64,000 nt of DNA from Heligmosomoides polygyrus polygyrus (Eukaryota; Nematoda; Chromadorea; Rhabditida; Heligmosomidae). The notes under the pieces were generated by a model, which worked only from the letters and a program-made list of their open reading frames with translations, was not told the DNA's origin and made no database searches. The DNA is taken from NCBI GenBank assembly GCA_947396885.1, contig OX377204.1, positions 95,428,728 to 95,492,727 on the forward strand. The letters run 5' to 3'. Made by a program: the position numbers and the translations under genes. Positions 54,898 through 64,000 of this stretch are shown here, in pieces (within the stretch, counting starts at the first letter, position 1; each line of letters opens with the position of its first letter).

Positions 54898-55015
54898 GTA
54901 AGGGTTTATACTTCATTCGCTGAGCGGCGCGGCTTTATGAAGCTCACGAGTATCGATTATGCAGCACAGACAATCGATATTGATAGTCGTCATAGCGTCG
55001 CCCAGCCTCGCGACC
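54898..55015. mobile_element. MITE fragment, GTTTATACTTC end
   Basis: AGGGTTTATACTTCATTCGC with GATTATGCAGCACAGACAAT and CGATATTGATAG. Its right end seems cut by the LINE tail at about 55017. Confidence 0.5.
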
Positions 55016-55175
55016 GAATTATCAATTTATCAATTTATTCACAGCATGGTGGTAGCCACGCATATAATAAAGAAACAAAAAAGCAACACAAACATTAATA
55101 ACTCAAACTTGAGGACTAAGTAGGCACCCATAAATGAGAACGGAAACAGTTATAACAATGAACGCTGGACAACAA

Positions 55176-58100
55176 TCAAGCGAGCGAATGCTCAGATAAT
55201 CCTAAGAGATTCTCGTTTTGGGCTAGTAATAAGTTGAACTCCCACAAGCTTCTATAGGTCAAGAATGTTGATCTGACTGTGGTCCTCGCTACCGGCACAT
55301 ATAGCTGAAGCTTACCTCTCCTTGTTCTGAACAGATGTCCTCGGAAAAATATGCACGGGTTTATGTGCACCTTTAGGGTGAGAATATTTAAAAGCATCTT
55401 GAGGTCGAATGATTGCCTTCTATTAGGTTGGCAACTAATTTCGTGGACTCTCAAGCGCCTTCAACGAAAGTGTTCATAAACAAATAACAAATAACAGTTT
55501 TCAACCAAAATAAGATATGTTGGAACGCGGGACTGATTGCCATTTATCAGCTACCTGGCCCATCCCACAGCTGTAGAATTCTTGTGCTTTTGAAGCCAAG
55601 AATCCTTGGAGGTGCATTTTGACATGGTCCACATTAATAAATCGTCCTCCAACCTAGAAGTGCTGCAGCGTGCTATAAAGGTGCTAGTCATTTGGCGCAC
55701 AGCCTGTGCTGTAAGGTGGGTGAGTTAGACGCTCCCAGCTAAGGTCTTCGATTTTTTGAAGCTCCCGATTCGTGACGTGTGATCTGGCGTTATCTTGCTG
55801 AAAGATAATTCCGCTCCTGAAACTCTGTCTGAACCGATTCCAGCGGAGTTCAGCCTGCGCGCGGAAAGGTTGAGAAGAGTAGATTACGGCATTAATGCTG
55901 CAACCGTTCTTGACGAGCTCCCAGAAGATAATACCTTCTTGACACCACCAAACGGAGGGAACATAGCGAACCGGACGCCTCAAAAAATAGAAGACCTTGA
56001 CTGGGAGCGTCAAACTCATCCACCTTACAGCCCAGACCTTGCGCCGAGTGACCACCACATTTTTAGTGCGGTGCAGTACTTCTTGGTTGGAAGACGATTT
56101 AATAATGTGGACCGAGTCAAAATGCACCTCCAAAGATTCTTGGCCTTAAAAGCACAATAATTCTATGGCCGGTAGACAGACCAGCTACCTGATATATGGG
56201 AAGCACTTCTGCGTTCTGGGGGATCTTATTTCAATTAAAGGTTGGCATTAGTTATTTGTTAATAAATACTTTTGCTTTTCTTTTTTTCAGATTCTTGAGA
56301 GTCCACGAAATTAGTTGCCAACCTAATACATTCAAGAGACTTTAATCCCAACATCCTGTTTCTTTCTCGGCCATTTGGGATTTGCGAGTAGTCCATGCCA
56401 AAGCATCTCATTACTGCTTTGCGAGTGAAATTATTCTGAATTCTTTCGAGCATGTCAATGTCTTTCTTCTTGAGAGGGTTGAACACAGTTGTTCCGAATT
56501 CAGCTATCGGCCGCACATATGATTTATAAGCCCGCAGAAGGAGTTCAGGATTATTGCTCTTCAAAACTTTGAAAATGTTGTAGGTGCGAAAATTTGCCAT
56601 TTTTATCAAAGATTTGTAGTGAGCGTCAAAATTCAGATTTTTGCGTATTAAAAATCCAAGATCAGAACCTCGTCAACTACTCTAAGTGTTGAATTCTGTA
56701 GTTTGTAGACAGGGAGAGAGACAACATTTCGGCCACCAATTACTAAGCAGCAAGATTTCTCAGGTGCAAGTGGTAGTTTCCACTCATTCGCCCAGTTGGA
56801 AATGTAGTCAATCGCTGTTTGAACGCAAATAGAGTCTTGGTCTTCTTTGACAATTTTATAAATCTTTAAATCATCTGCATACATTTTGCATGTGACTCCA
56901 AACCTGGAAACTGTGTCTGGAAGTTCATATGTATAAATAAGGAAGAGGAGAGGAGAGAGCACTCCGCCTTGTGGAACTCCAGTACACGCATTAAAAACGG
57001 AGGAAAATACTCCCTCAACTTTAACCTGATATGTCCTTCCAGTAAGGAAGCTGCGCGTCCAATTAATTACCATAGGGTGAATACCGACCATGCTCATTTT
57101 GCATAATAATTGTGGTATCGGGACTCTATCGAAAGCTTTGGAAAAGTCAAAATATACCACATCAACGCGGTTCTTACTTTCCATTCCTTCAGTCCAGTCA
57201 TTGAGGGAAGTAAGCATTGAAGTTTCAACAGATCTACCTGGTAAAAATCCAAATTGGTTATCTGAGATTATCCTATTGGCTTCAAGATGCCTTAGAATAT
57301 GTTTCTTAACGATTTTTTCAAACGCTCGGGCTAGAACTGATGTGATACTTATTGGACGATAGTTACGAGGGTCGTTTAAAGGAGATTTCTTGGAAATAGG
57401 AGTGACGAACGCATGATTCCACCTTCTGGGAACCTCAGCTGTAATGAAACTAAAATTGAAAATATGCTCTAATGGATAAGCTATGTGGTGCAGAATCCTT
57501 TTGAGAAAACTCAACGGAATGAAGTCTGGGGACAGAGAACTAGACCTTGGCCACTTTAAAAGAATTTCATAAATGTGCTCCTTATGAAACCACAAGGAAG
57601 ACTCCATTTGAGAAGCACTACGAGCGGGAACTGAATTTGTACTCACATCCGCTTGAGCCTGGCTTTGAGACGGTTGCGAGTACGAATTCGTGAACGTTCC
57701 AAATTGCCTTAGGAACCGTGAAGCTAGTAAATTGGCTTTGTCCTGAGGAGATGAGTGACAGAAGCCGCGTTCGTCAATCAAAGAGGGGATTGCGGAATTG
57801 TTTCCACTACGCGCATTAACGTATCGATAAAATTTGTTTCGATCCGTGGATCCGAGAAGTTTCTTCTCTAAGTAAACGTGATATCTAAAGGTAGCTCTTT
57901 CCAATTTTCTGCTGTACACAGCATACTTACTCCAGTCACTTACATCGTTGGTTGTGGACGCCTCATTCCATAAGCAGGTGCGATAATGGTTCATCCTCTT
58001 GAGGTAGTTGGGAAGTCTTAGATCATTCTTCTTTATTCTGACAAGAGGGACAAACAACTCTATAACGTGATGGAGAATGGCAAGAAAGGTCTCATATTTG

Positions 58101-58900
58101 TCGTCAACTGACTCCAGATTATATATGCTACCTATCCAGTCAACGTTAGAGAGGTATTCCGTAATTGCGTCATAGTTCGCATCCATAAAGTCTCTTTTAC
58201 ACACGAAAGTTGGGCGATCTGCCTTAAGATAGATTTTGAAGGATACTGTAGCATGATCGCTATTCCCTAAAGGTGGACCAACGCAGACTTCGCCTACAAG
58301 ATTTTGACAGTTGCATAAAACTAGATCAAGTACAGTTTGATTTCTAGTAGGAGTGGTTACTAACTGTTTAAGGTCATGCGATTCAAACAAATCGCGAAAA
58401 ACATTTGACGTTCGACATGTGGTGTTCAATAGATTGGGGATATTGAAATCACCAAGAACAATACTTGGCTCAGAACACGAGGAAAAGTCGCTAATTGCTT
58501 TTGCCATTTGAACAGAACCAGCTGAGTCGCAACTGGGTGCTCGGTACACTCCAATTACTCGGAACAAATTGGAGCGAAACCCTACATCACATACTAAAAT
58601 CTCATACCTATCCTTAACAGATTCGTGGAAAACCAAATCACATGTTAAGTAATTTTTTACGAGCAGTAGTATCCCTCCGCCTCTCTTGGAGTTCCGGTCA
58701 CACCGCACAGGCATATATTGACTACAGGCTCTTCCTAGGAGAGGATTTACTTGGTTTTGTGAGGTCAGCCATGTTTCGGTAAGGAGGACCACGTCGAAGT
58801 TGTTTTCATTTTTTTTCAAGGTTGAGAACCAGGAAGTTGCAATTTTTTACTAGGGACCTTATATTCGAAAGTAAGCATCTCAGCTCACATCTGGATTTCC
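55176..58900 (-). pseudogene. LINE ORF2 (endonuclease plus reverse transcriptase), interrupted
   Basis: Endonuclease: LLSNIRSLVKN (first beta strand and Asn), VVLLTETWLT (Glu), SIVLGDFNIPN and GNSDHATVSF. Reverse transcriptase: NYRPISITSVLARAFEKI, VVYFDFSKAFDRVP, TGVPQGGVLSPLLF and KMYADDLKIYK. C-terminal part: LLLRAYKSYVRPIAEFGTTV, then, past the mariner, RRQSFDLKMLLNILTLK, FRTRRGKLQLYVPVARTTVR and LLAQNENLLGLSEHSLA. Lesions: one extra base in an eight-T run at 58809-58816 (plus strand), one base lost near 56662 (VVDEV / DLGFLIRKN), and the mariner. The overlap of the ORF2 frame with the end of ORF1 hints at coupled translation. This is a recently dead element. Confidence 0.88.
55423..56326 (-). 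mobile_element. Rearranged mariner copy 3, different family, inside LINE ORF2
   Basis: TA flanks at 55421-55422 and 56327-56328; ends TTAGGTTGGCAACTAATTTC, inverted at the right. The arms 55423-55757 and about 55978-56326 are inverted copies of the transposase 3' half (about 80 per cent alike by eye). Both encode its end: minus LQKIEDLSWERLTHPPYS and plus QKIEDLDWERQTHPPYSP, DLAPSDHHIFSAVQYFLV, RRFNNVDRVKMHLQRFLA. The centre carries the minus-strand IIFQQDNARSHV box (second catalytic Asp) and upstream VWWCQEGIIFWEL. The N-terminal DNA-binding half is gone. Confidence 0.85.
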
Positions 58901-58909
58901 TGCGACATC

Positions 58910-59944
58910 TCAGTAGTTTCCCGATGGGCTACTGGGATGTGAGGACCCAGGTCCATTGCTGGTGCTTTGCTGAGAGGATGCAATCTGCTGCAGGTGAGGA
59001 GATTGTGTACCTCCTCCGCTGCTACCAGATGGCAGCCCTCGTTTGCTAAGGAGTTCGCTCCGCCTGCGCTCTCTCTCCTCCCAGGTAAGTGACGGGCGGA
59101 GGTAAATGCCCTTTTGGAAGGGAAAGAAGAGCAGCCTCGGCGCGCGCCTCACAGCATCAGCTTGGAACCTACTGGCCGGAAGCACAACTTTTACTAGCCT
59201 TGGCCTATTTTGCTGCGGTCTTCCCATGCGGTAAACAGCAATGGGTTTACATTCAACTCCTAGAAAATCTAATATTTTAAAAACACAATCGAAGTCATGA
59301 GCATTTCTAGCAAGAGAACTAGAGGCCGGTGATTCAACAACATTAGACAATACAATAGAATACAATAGACTTCTATGTTCGCTGTCATCATGACTGCTTA
59401 CAGGCTTAACAGCTTCAGGAGAAGGTTTTACCGATGATTGTGCCTTTAACAATTCTCCTTTTAAAAACAAATTTTCCTCCCTCAAACTCTTGATCTCCTC
59501 GACCAACTCCGCATTGCGCCGGCTCAGCTCTCTAACTTCTTCACGCGTCTCCATCAGAAGTTCAACGATGGCCTTCACATAAGCCGGCACCTTTCCGCTT
59601 TCCGTCAAAGCCCGCAAGCGATCCGGCTCCGAACTTGCCTCTCCAGCTGATGATCCTCTCGCATTCTTAGCTGTAACAGACGAGACCCGAGCGGGAGACG
59701 GCATAATATCGATCGTTGCAGTGGAAAATTGAGAACAGGTGCGACCGAAGGAGACAACAGTTATACCTTTGAGAGTGGCAAATTTGAGAATACGCGTGTT
59801 TCGCTGTCTCCTTGCCACTAGAGGCTCCTTCTTAAGCTGCTGGTGGAGGCGAGACGGCTTAAGTGGCGAAAACACAGAAATACAGTTGGCAGCCGTGGGA
59901 AAACGCACCGCACAGCGTGGGAGATGAGGGTGGAGTGATTCCAT
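58910..59944 (-). CDS. LINE ORF1 protein, CR1-like
   Basis: A 344-codon frame, intact. Residues about 80-110 are Ser/Ala rich (MPSPARVSSVTAKNARGSS); this internal Met may be the true start. Residues about 125-170 form a coiled coil (IVELLMETREEVRELSRRNA, ELVEEIKSLREENLFLKGEL). Residues about 195-300 resemble the RRM-like/C-terminal domain of LINE ORF1 proteins: SLLYSIVLSNVVESP, DFDCVFKILDFLGVECKPIA, YRMGRPQQNRPRLVKVVL, GIYLRPSLTWEERERRRSEL. The tail is Ser/Gly/Gln rich. The likely role is to trimerise and bind the element's RNA (family knowledge). It ends just where ORF2 begins. Confidence 0.8.
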   Translation of the reverse strand: MESLHPHLPRCAVRFPTAANCISVFSPLKPSRLHQQLKKEPLVARRQRNTRILKFATLKGITVVSFGRTCSQFSTATIDIMPSPARVSSVTAKNARGSSAGEASSEPDRLRALTESGKVPAYVKAIVELLMETREEVRELSRRNAELVEEIKSLREENLFLKGELLKAQSSVKPSPEAVKPVSSHDDSEHRSLLYSIVLSNVVESPASSSLARNAHDFDCVFKILDFLGVECKPIAVYRMGRPQQNRPRLVKVVLPASRFQADAVRRAPRLLFFPFQKGIYLRPSLTWEERERRRSELLSKRGLPSGSSGGGTQSPHLQQIASSQQSTSNGPGSSHPSSPSGNY

Positions 59945-60177
59945 CTACCTGCTGAGGGAGACAACTAGGCGTAGAGCATTTAGTAAATTACAGAGGAAAT
60001 CAGCGGTTCTGACTTGTTCTGGCATGCGCCATATACATCACTTCGCCAACAAATCATCGGCAGTAATAAGTAACCCTGTAATGAATATCACGGACGCTGA
60101 GTAGAGCTGCATTTTTTATTCAGCCTGAACATTACGTTGTACCGGTACTCTCCAATAAATTAACAGCAATAAAGCAG

Positions 60178-60182
<5 letters not shown>

Positions 60183-60211
<29 letters not shown>
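60183..60211. repeat. (AATC)n microsatellite
   Basis: Seven AATC units following CAATAAAGCAGATC. They may be the tail of a plus-strand retroelement fragment that ends against the cyclase gene. Confidence 0.85.
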
Positions 60212-60212
<1 letters not shown>

Positions 60213-60233
60213 CGTATCAACCGGGTTGGGCGC

Positions 60234-61102
60234 TCAAGAGGTACTCGGATGGTTGGAGATGTTCGATACGGACGAGTTTCGCTTCGAATCGATCTCGATC
60301 AGGAACGTCTCCATCGGCTCCTGAATTTTTGGATAAGTAAAAGTAGGTAGAAGCAAAGACAAAAAATTAAGAGACTATGAAAGGCCGTAAAACACCTATA
60401 CTGAAGTTTTAAAAATTATAGGAAACTAAAAAACATACAGGGAATTATTTCAGGAACGAGAAGAATGCTACGTGAACAAAGCACAAAGACAGGTTGTAAA
60501 ATGTATTTAAAAATAAAAGAATGAAAAAATAAAGTGACTACAAAAATAAAAAAAGAATTAAGAATAAAATAAAAGAGCAAAATAATATACATAATTGATA
60601 AGTATAATAGATATGATAACCGAACCGAATAAATAAAGAATAACAATGAAATAGAAACAACGAAATAATACGAATAAATAAAGAGTAATAATGAAAGAAC
60701 CTTAAAAATAAATAAACAGTAAGAATTAAGAGTAAAATAAAAACATGAAAATAATATAAATATACTGAATAAAAATAAGAGACATGTTATGCCATGATTA
60801 CGATGTTTTTCGCTTCTTGATTTTGTTGTTATGTTATTGGCTTTAATAAATAAATAAATATTATATAAATATGATAAGCAATGAAAATTAAAATAATTAA
60901 TGAGGAATAAAAGTTGAACCGAAAAGTATCAAAATTGAAAAGAAGGTTCAGAAAATGTTCCACGTTAATAGAAGTGAGAAAATTCAAAATTAGAAATTAT
61001 TGAAAAACTGTTGCTAACCTTCACACCCTTCACTTTGATCTTCCCACGGCTTTGTACTCGATAGCCACCGCGTCTCAGAATTTCGCCCAGCTCCGTGGTT
61101 AC
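60234..61102 (-). CDS. Class III nucleotidyl cyclase (probable adenylyl cyclase), last two exons
   Basis: The product makes a cyclic nucleotide from ATP (or GTP) at the plasma membrane if the adenylyl cyclase reading is right. Minus-strand exons are 61102-61019 (28 codons, phase 0) and 60320-60234 (28 codons plus TGA), bounded by TATTTCAG / GTTAGC and ATTCAG. They read VTTELGEILRRGGYRVQSRG, KIKVKGVK, then EPMETFLIEIDSKRNSSVSN and ISNHPSTS. 'T.E...IL...GY....RG.I.VKG.....TFLI' is the end of the cyclase catalytic domain of membrane adenylyl cyclases (C2 half). The Lys-rich KIKVKG strand holds the conserved Lys that contacts the purine base or the phosphate. Earlier exons with the metal-binding Asp residues and the membrane spans are not in 61103-64000, so the intron exceeds 2.9 kb or the gene continues off the window. 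Guanylyl cyclase is less likely, since its strand reads RG..E.KGKG. Confidence 0.72.
60330..61010 (-). repeat. AT-rich intron of the cyclase gene
   Basis: Long runs of AAATAAA, AATAAAATAAA and similar units from about 60410 to 60930. Minus-strand frames here are low complexity. Confidence 0.7.
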
Positions 61103-61261
61103 CTGAAATATGACAGAAATTCATCGATTTCACGTTCAAATCGATCGATAGACGTATGGTAGCGCTGTCGCCAGAGGGTAGCGACTACTCCATAGTGTGT
61201 ACCTCAAATTGAGGTTATTTGGTTCGGGTCACGCCTAAGACACATTAAAACCTATATATCT

Positions 61262-61440
61262 CAGAGGTCAGTGCACTGGTAGCAGACTTGTCCATTGCAT
61301 GCTATTGAATGGGCCACATATGCATTCAAATTGCCTTCACGAGAAGTTGAATGCGTGGCGCGTCACGCGAATGTAGTGATTATCGCCTTTCTTCCGTTCA
61401 TCGTTATCCTTTTTCCATCGATTCAAGTTGGAAGAATCTA
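61262..61440 (+). mobile_element. SINE-A copy 7, 5'-truncated and diverged
   Basis: GCAGACTTGTCCATTGCATG, GGGCCACATATGCATTC, GCCTTCACGAGAAGTTGAAT, GCGTGGCGCGTCACGCGAAT and a TTATCCTTTTTCC tail follow the SINE-A body order. The tRNA-like head is lost. Confidence 0.55.
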
Positions 61441-61779
61441 TACTATGGGTGTAAAGCTCACTTCATACCCTCTCTATGCTAAATTTGTAGTAATAAAAAG
61501 CTTATGGAACCGGTCAGCATCGTCAGGTGGAACCGAATTAAGAGGCTTCTACTAAGCGACGTGTTGGTGATGTTGAGTGGTTAGTCGTTTTTTGTTGTTT
61601 CCTAGAGCTGCATTGAAACACTGTCGATTTCTCATTATTAGGAGCGCCCTACTCAGAAAGCTTTTGTGGATTGCGCCATACATTTAACTTGCCCAAGGAT
61701 TGTATAGCACCTGAAGTGGTCAAGATCTACAGTACCCTTGGATCGCTTGATCCAAATGTATCTTCATTTCTTTAAAGAA

Positions 61780-61960
61780 TGAAAAGGACAATGGACGGAG
61801 CAACCATTCTTTTGCTGGCTGCGCCACGCATTTTGCCTCAACGGGATGTCGTGGAGGCTATTTGAACGTGTCTTTGGCCTACACATTGACCTGCGGTGGA
61901 CAAGTCAGTGCTTTGTCCTTCGCAGACAAGGCTGGTACCACTGTCCCGGATGCGATAGCT
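61780..61960 (-). mobile_element. SINE-A copy 8, 5'-truncated and diverged
   Basis: On the plus strand: GAAAAGGACAATGGACGGAG, GCTGCGCCACGCATTTTGCC, ACGGGATGTCGTGGAGGC, TTGACCTGCGGTGGACAAG, CTTCGCAGACAAGGCTGGTA. This is the SINE-A body in minus orientation without its head. Confidence 0.6.
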
Positions 61961-62580
61961 CGCTCCCTAATTTCAAACTCCCGCGTGCTCGCCGCACGGG
62001 ACTCCTATGAGGCGCTCCCGAAGTCCGGCCTGCCCGCGCACGCTATTGATCGGCGCGGGCTCGCTGCACGCCGCCCCTCACCGTCATCCGTCTTTACTTT
62101 CGTCGACTTGCTGAGCGGCTGCGCAGGCGCGGCTCAGGCGCCGACCTTTCACGCTCTCGTTTAGTTATCACCCGGGGGACTCGAATGGAGCCTTGCCGCT
62201 CCATTCAATACAACCCGCTGCAATACAGGAGGATGGGGTTTGTACGTTAGGTGTCTCCCTCAGTTACGGTAGCGCGCCGCCGCCCGATTACGTTTTGGGT
62301 CCGACCGGGGGACAGACATAACTTCAACGCCGCGCGAACCCCCTCTGGCGTCGCGCATGGTGTGCGACGAAATTGGACGAGTTGTCGCGGTTCGACTGCC
62401 TCCGACAGGGACAGCTAGCAACGCTTCCGACAGAGACGGCTAGTGGCCCGCTAGAGCGCGAAAGCGTGTGCCAGCGACTGTCGACCACGTTTTTCGGGTA
62501 AAGGAAGGAAATTAGTTGGGTGAGACACTTTTGATGCCACCTAGTAGGGAATTCTATGCCCAATTCCATACGTACCTCGC
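61961..62580. other. Unassigned GC-rich stretch
   Basis: GC-rich with runs such as GCCGCCCCTCACCG and ACCCGGGGGACTCG. It resembles an untranslated leader of a retroelement in composition only; no family assigned. Confidence 0.35.
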
Positions 62581-62585
62581 TCGTA

Positions 62586-62933
62586 CTAGTGTATTGTTAA
62601 CCGGTAGCAAATGAGAGTGCACAGAATCCTAACGAAGTGAGCTGTTATATCTCCATACATGTCTACCGCACGTGAAGTTATGAGTAATAGGCCTTCTTGA
62701 AGGTTCCTTCTTGAAGTGGGAGCGTTTGCTAACAAAGCTTGTAAGTCCCTGAAATCTTTAACATCTTTGCTTCGAACAGTTGGCCTTATTATAAAGCGTT
62801 TGAAGTTTTCACGAATTGCTGAGACGTGAGATAGCTTTTCCTTTAACTCCAACTTTGTTCTACACTTGACCGTCACCTTTCTCAATTGCCACAGGTCAGG
62901 CGTAATGACATTGGCAAGCACCCTTCTTGGCAA
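62586..62933 (-). other. Unrecognised 115-codon open frame
   Basis: The minus frame reads MPRRVLANVITPDLWQLR, KVTVKCRTKLELKEKLSHVS and TSRRNLQEGLLLITSRAVD. It is protein-like in composition (basic, amphipathic), but I know no family with it. It may be part of a retroelement or an exon. Confidence 0.2.
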
Positions 62934-62939
62934 ACACTA

Positions 62940-64000
62940 AGAGCCTTCGTATTTCTCTATTCTACAATATCGTGCTTCGCGCTAACCACGCGTCACGAGC
63001 ACACGCCCGCGTTTCAGCGCCGAGACGTCGCGTGCGGCTAGCGCGCGACGTCGCGTTGGAGTTACGTCCTGGAGCCGGTCCGATCAGATGCCGCCTCTGA
63101 GGTAATTAAAGAAGCAACACTTCAAGTGGCTGGTTGTTGAGCTCGCCTCGGACGACATATAACGGATAAACGGAGCAGGTTATGCGCCGCGAAACAGACT
63201 TTCTGTAGGTGGAGAGTGAATACCTTACTCGTTTTTACCCTTTTTTCTCTTTGATCTTCTAGTTTTCACATGCTTTGCAACACTGAGTGACCCCTGGAGC
63301 GGGTTCACCTTATAATATACTTTAAGAAGGCAGAAAAGATCGAGATAACCACATCCACACGCTAGTAAGGAGTGCACTCAACTAACAACTATAAATCAAG
63401 CAAAGGAAAGCACATTTGAGAAGAGAACATTTCCTGAGCGAAACCTTTGAAGCCGTCGAAGACTAAAGAAGTGTAGAAAATCAAAGTACTAGATGTGTTG
63501 CTTGTTTAATCATCTCAGAAGTGGCATCTGGTCGGACCCAAAACATGCACAAAAGAAACGAGAAAATGCGAGTTCTGCTCAACTCGCCTCATTTCGTAGC
63601 GAACTCTCGCCCGAGGCGGGCACCTGATCAGCCTGCGGTAATCGAGCGCGTCGCTCGGCCTTCTACAGTAGTGGGAGACACCCAACCTAACGCACCTGGC
63701 GAGCCTTATGGAACTCGTCTGAACCTCGGATAGCCACTACTGCTCGACATCAGCTGGACTGGCCCAATTGTGTCTTCCTTTATTTCTTCATGGTATCTCG
63801 TTTTCGCCTATGGTACGCTTATGTGGTCGTCTGGTACAGTTGCATACATTTAATCGTGTGGTACTACTCTGTGCAGTCCAGGAGGAAAAAGGTGGTGATT
63901 CCTTAACTGCTTATGTGTATTGTGGCTCCATGAAGACATGTGAGGACAGGTTGGTTGGTTGTGCATAATTGTTCTTGTCGGTTGCTGCTACTATGCTGCG
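62940..64000. other. Unassigned right edge
   Basis: A GCGACGTCGCG-type palindromic cluster lies at 63020-63060. Nothing else was recognised on either strand; no cyclase catalytic exons are visible here. Confidence 0.4.

Larger units (their letters stand above)
55017..60050 (-). mobile_element. CR1-like (Jockey-superfamily) LINE with both ORFs
   Basis: Minus orientation: ORF1 59944-58910, ORF2 from about 58900 to 55176, then a short 3' region with an imperfect GTGG-TA-GCCAC hairpin and an AATAAATTGATAAATTGAT tail at 55040-55017. ORF2 is split by a mariner at 55423-56326; removing it together with one TA restores the reading frame exactly. Two single-base indels otherwise spoil ORF2. The 5' border is not clear. 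Confidence 0.85.

Overview
The window looks like nuclear DNA from a parasitic nematode, most likely a clade V strongylid (hookworm-like). Three things point there: a cytosolic aspartate aminotransferase gene split into ten exons, with short 61-99 bp introns, TTTCAG-type acceptors and a probable trans-splice site just before the ATG; very dense mariner, RTE, CR1-like and piggyBac debris; and MITE and SINE families present in many copies. The species call is inference from family knowledge, not a search.

Layout. 1-31.5 kb has no host gene I can assign with confidence; it is a mosaic of repeats. It holds a Tc1/IS630-like element with exact 21-bp end repeats and a nested piggyBac relic (2.2-3.9 kb), foldback elements with related 21-22 bp end repeats, two tRNA-derived SINE families, several MITE families, an internally deleted RTE (14.7-15.9 kb), a perfect-looking hairpin MITE (29.0 kb) and a rearranged mariner (24.3-25.2 kb). 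An acidic open frame at 13.7-14.2 kb is the only other possible coding segment of note. 31.7-45.1 kb is the aspartate aminotransferase gene (+), 1,227 coding bases spread over 13.4 kb; its long introns are filled with MITEs, a tandem MITE array, a second rearranged mariner and a nested palindrome over 2 kb long. 45.5-49.2 kb is mariner and LINE debris. 49.2-53.3 kb is a nearly full-length RTE retrotransposon (-) with three small lesions. 53.8-54.1 kb is a LINE 3' end. 55.0-60.0 kb is a two-ORF CR1-like LINE (-) with a rearranged mariner inserted cleanly inside ORF2. 60.23-61.10 kb carries the last two exons of a class III nucleotidyl cyclase gene, probably an adenylyl cyclase (-); its upstream exons must lie beyond the window. 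The rest of the right edge is SINE fragments and unassigned DNA.

How the parts relate. The two host genes are unrelated neighbours: one feeds amino acid metabolism, the other makes a cyclic nucleotide second messenger. The strongest unusual signal is in the mobile DNA. Three mariner derivatives from two families have the same architecture: the 5' half is missing and replaced by an inverted copy of the 3' end. Two of them share the same junction and the same disabling mutations, so a defective rearranged founder was moved in trans. A second signal is a set of foldback elements ending in 21-22 bp iterated motifs, like those at the ends of the Tc1/IS630-like element that encodes a helix-turn-helix protein.
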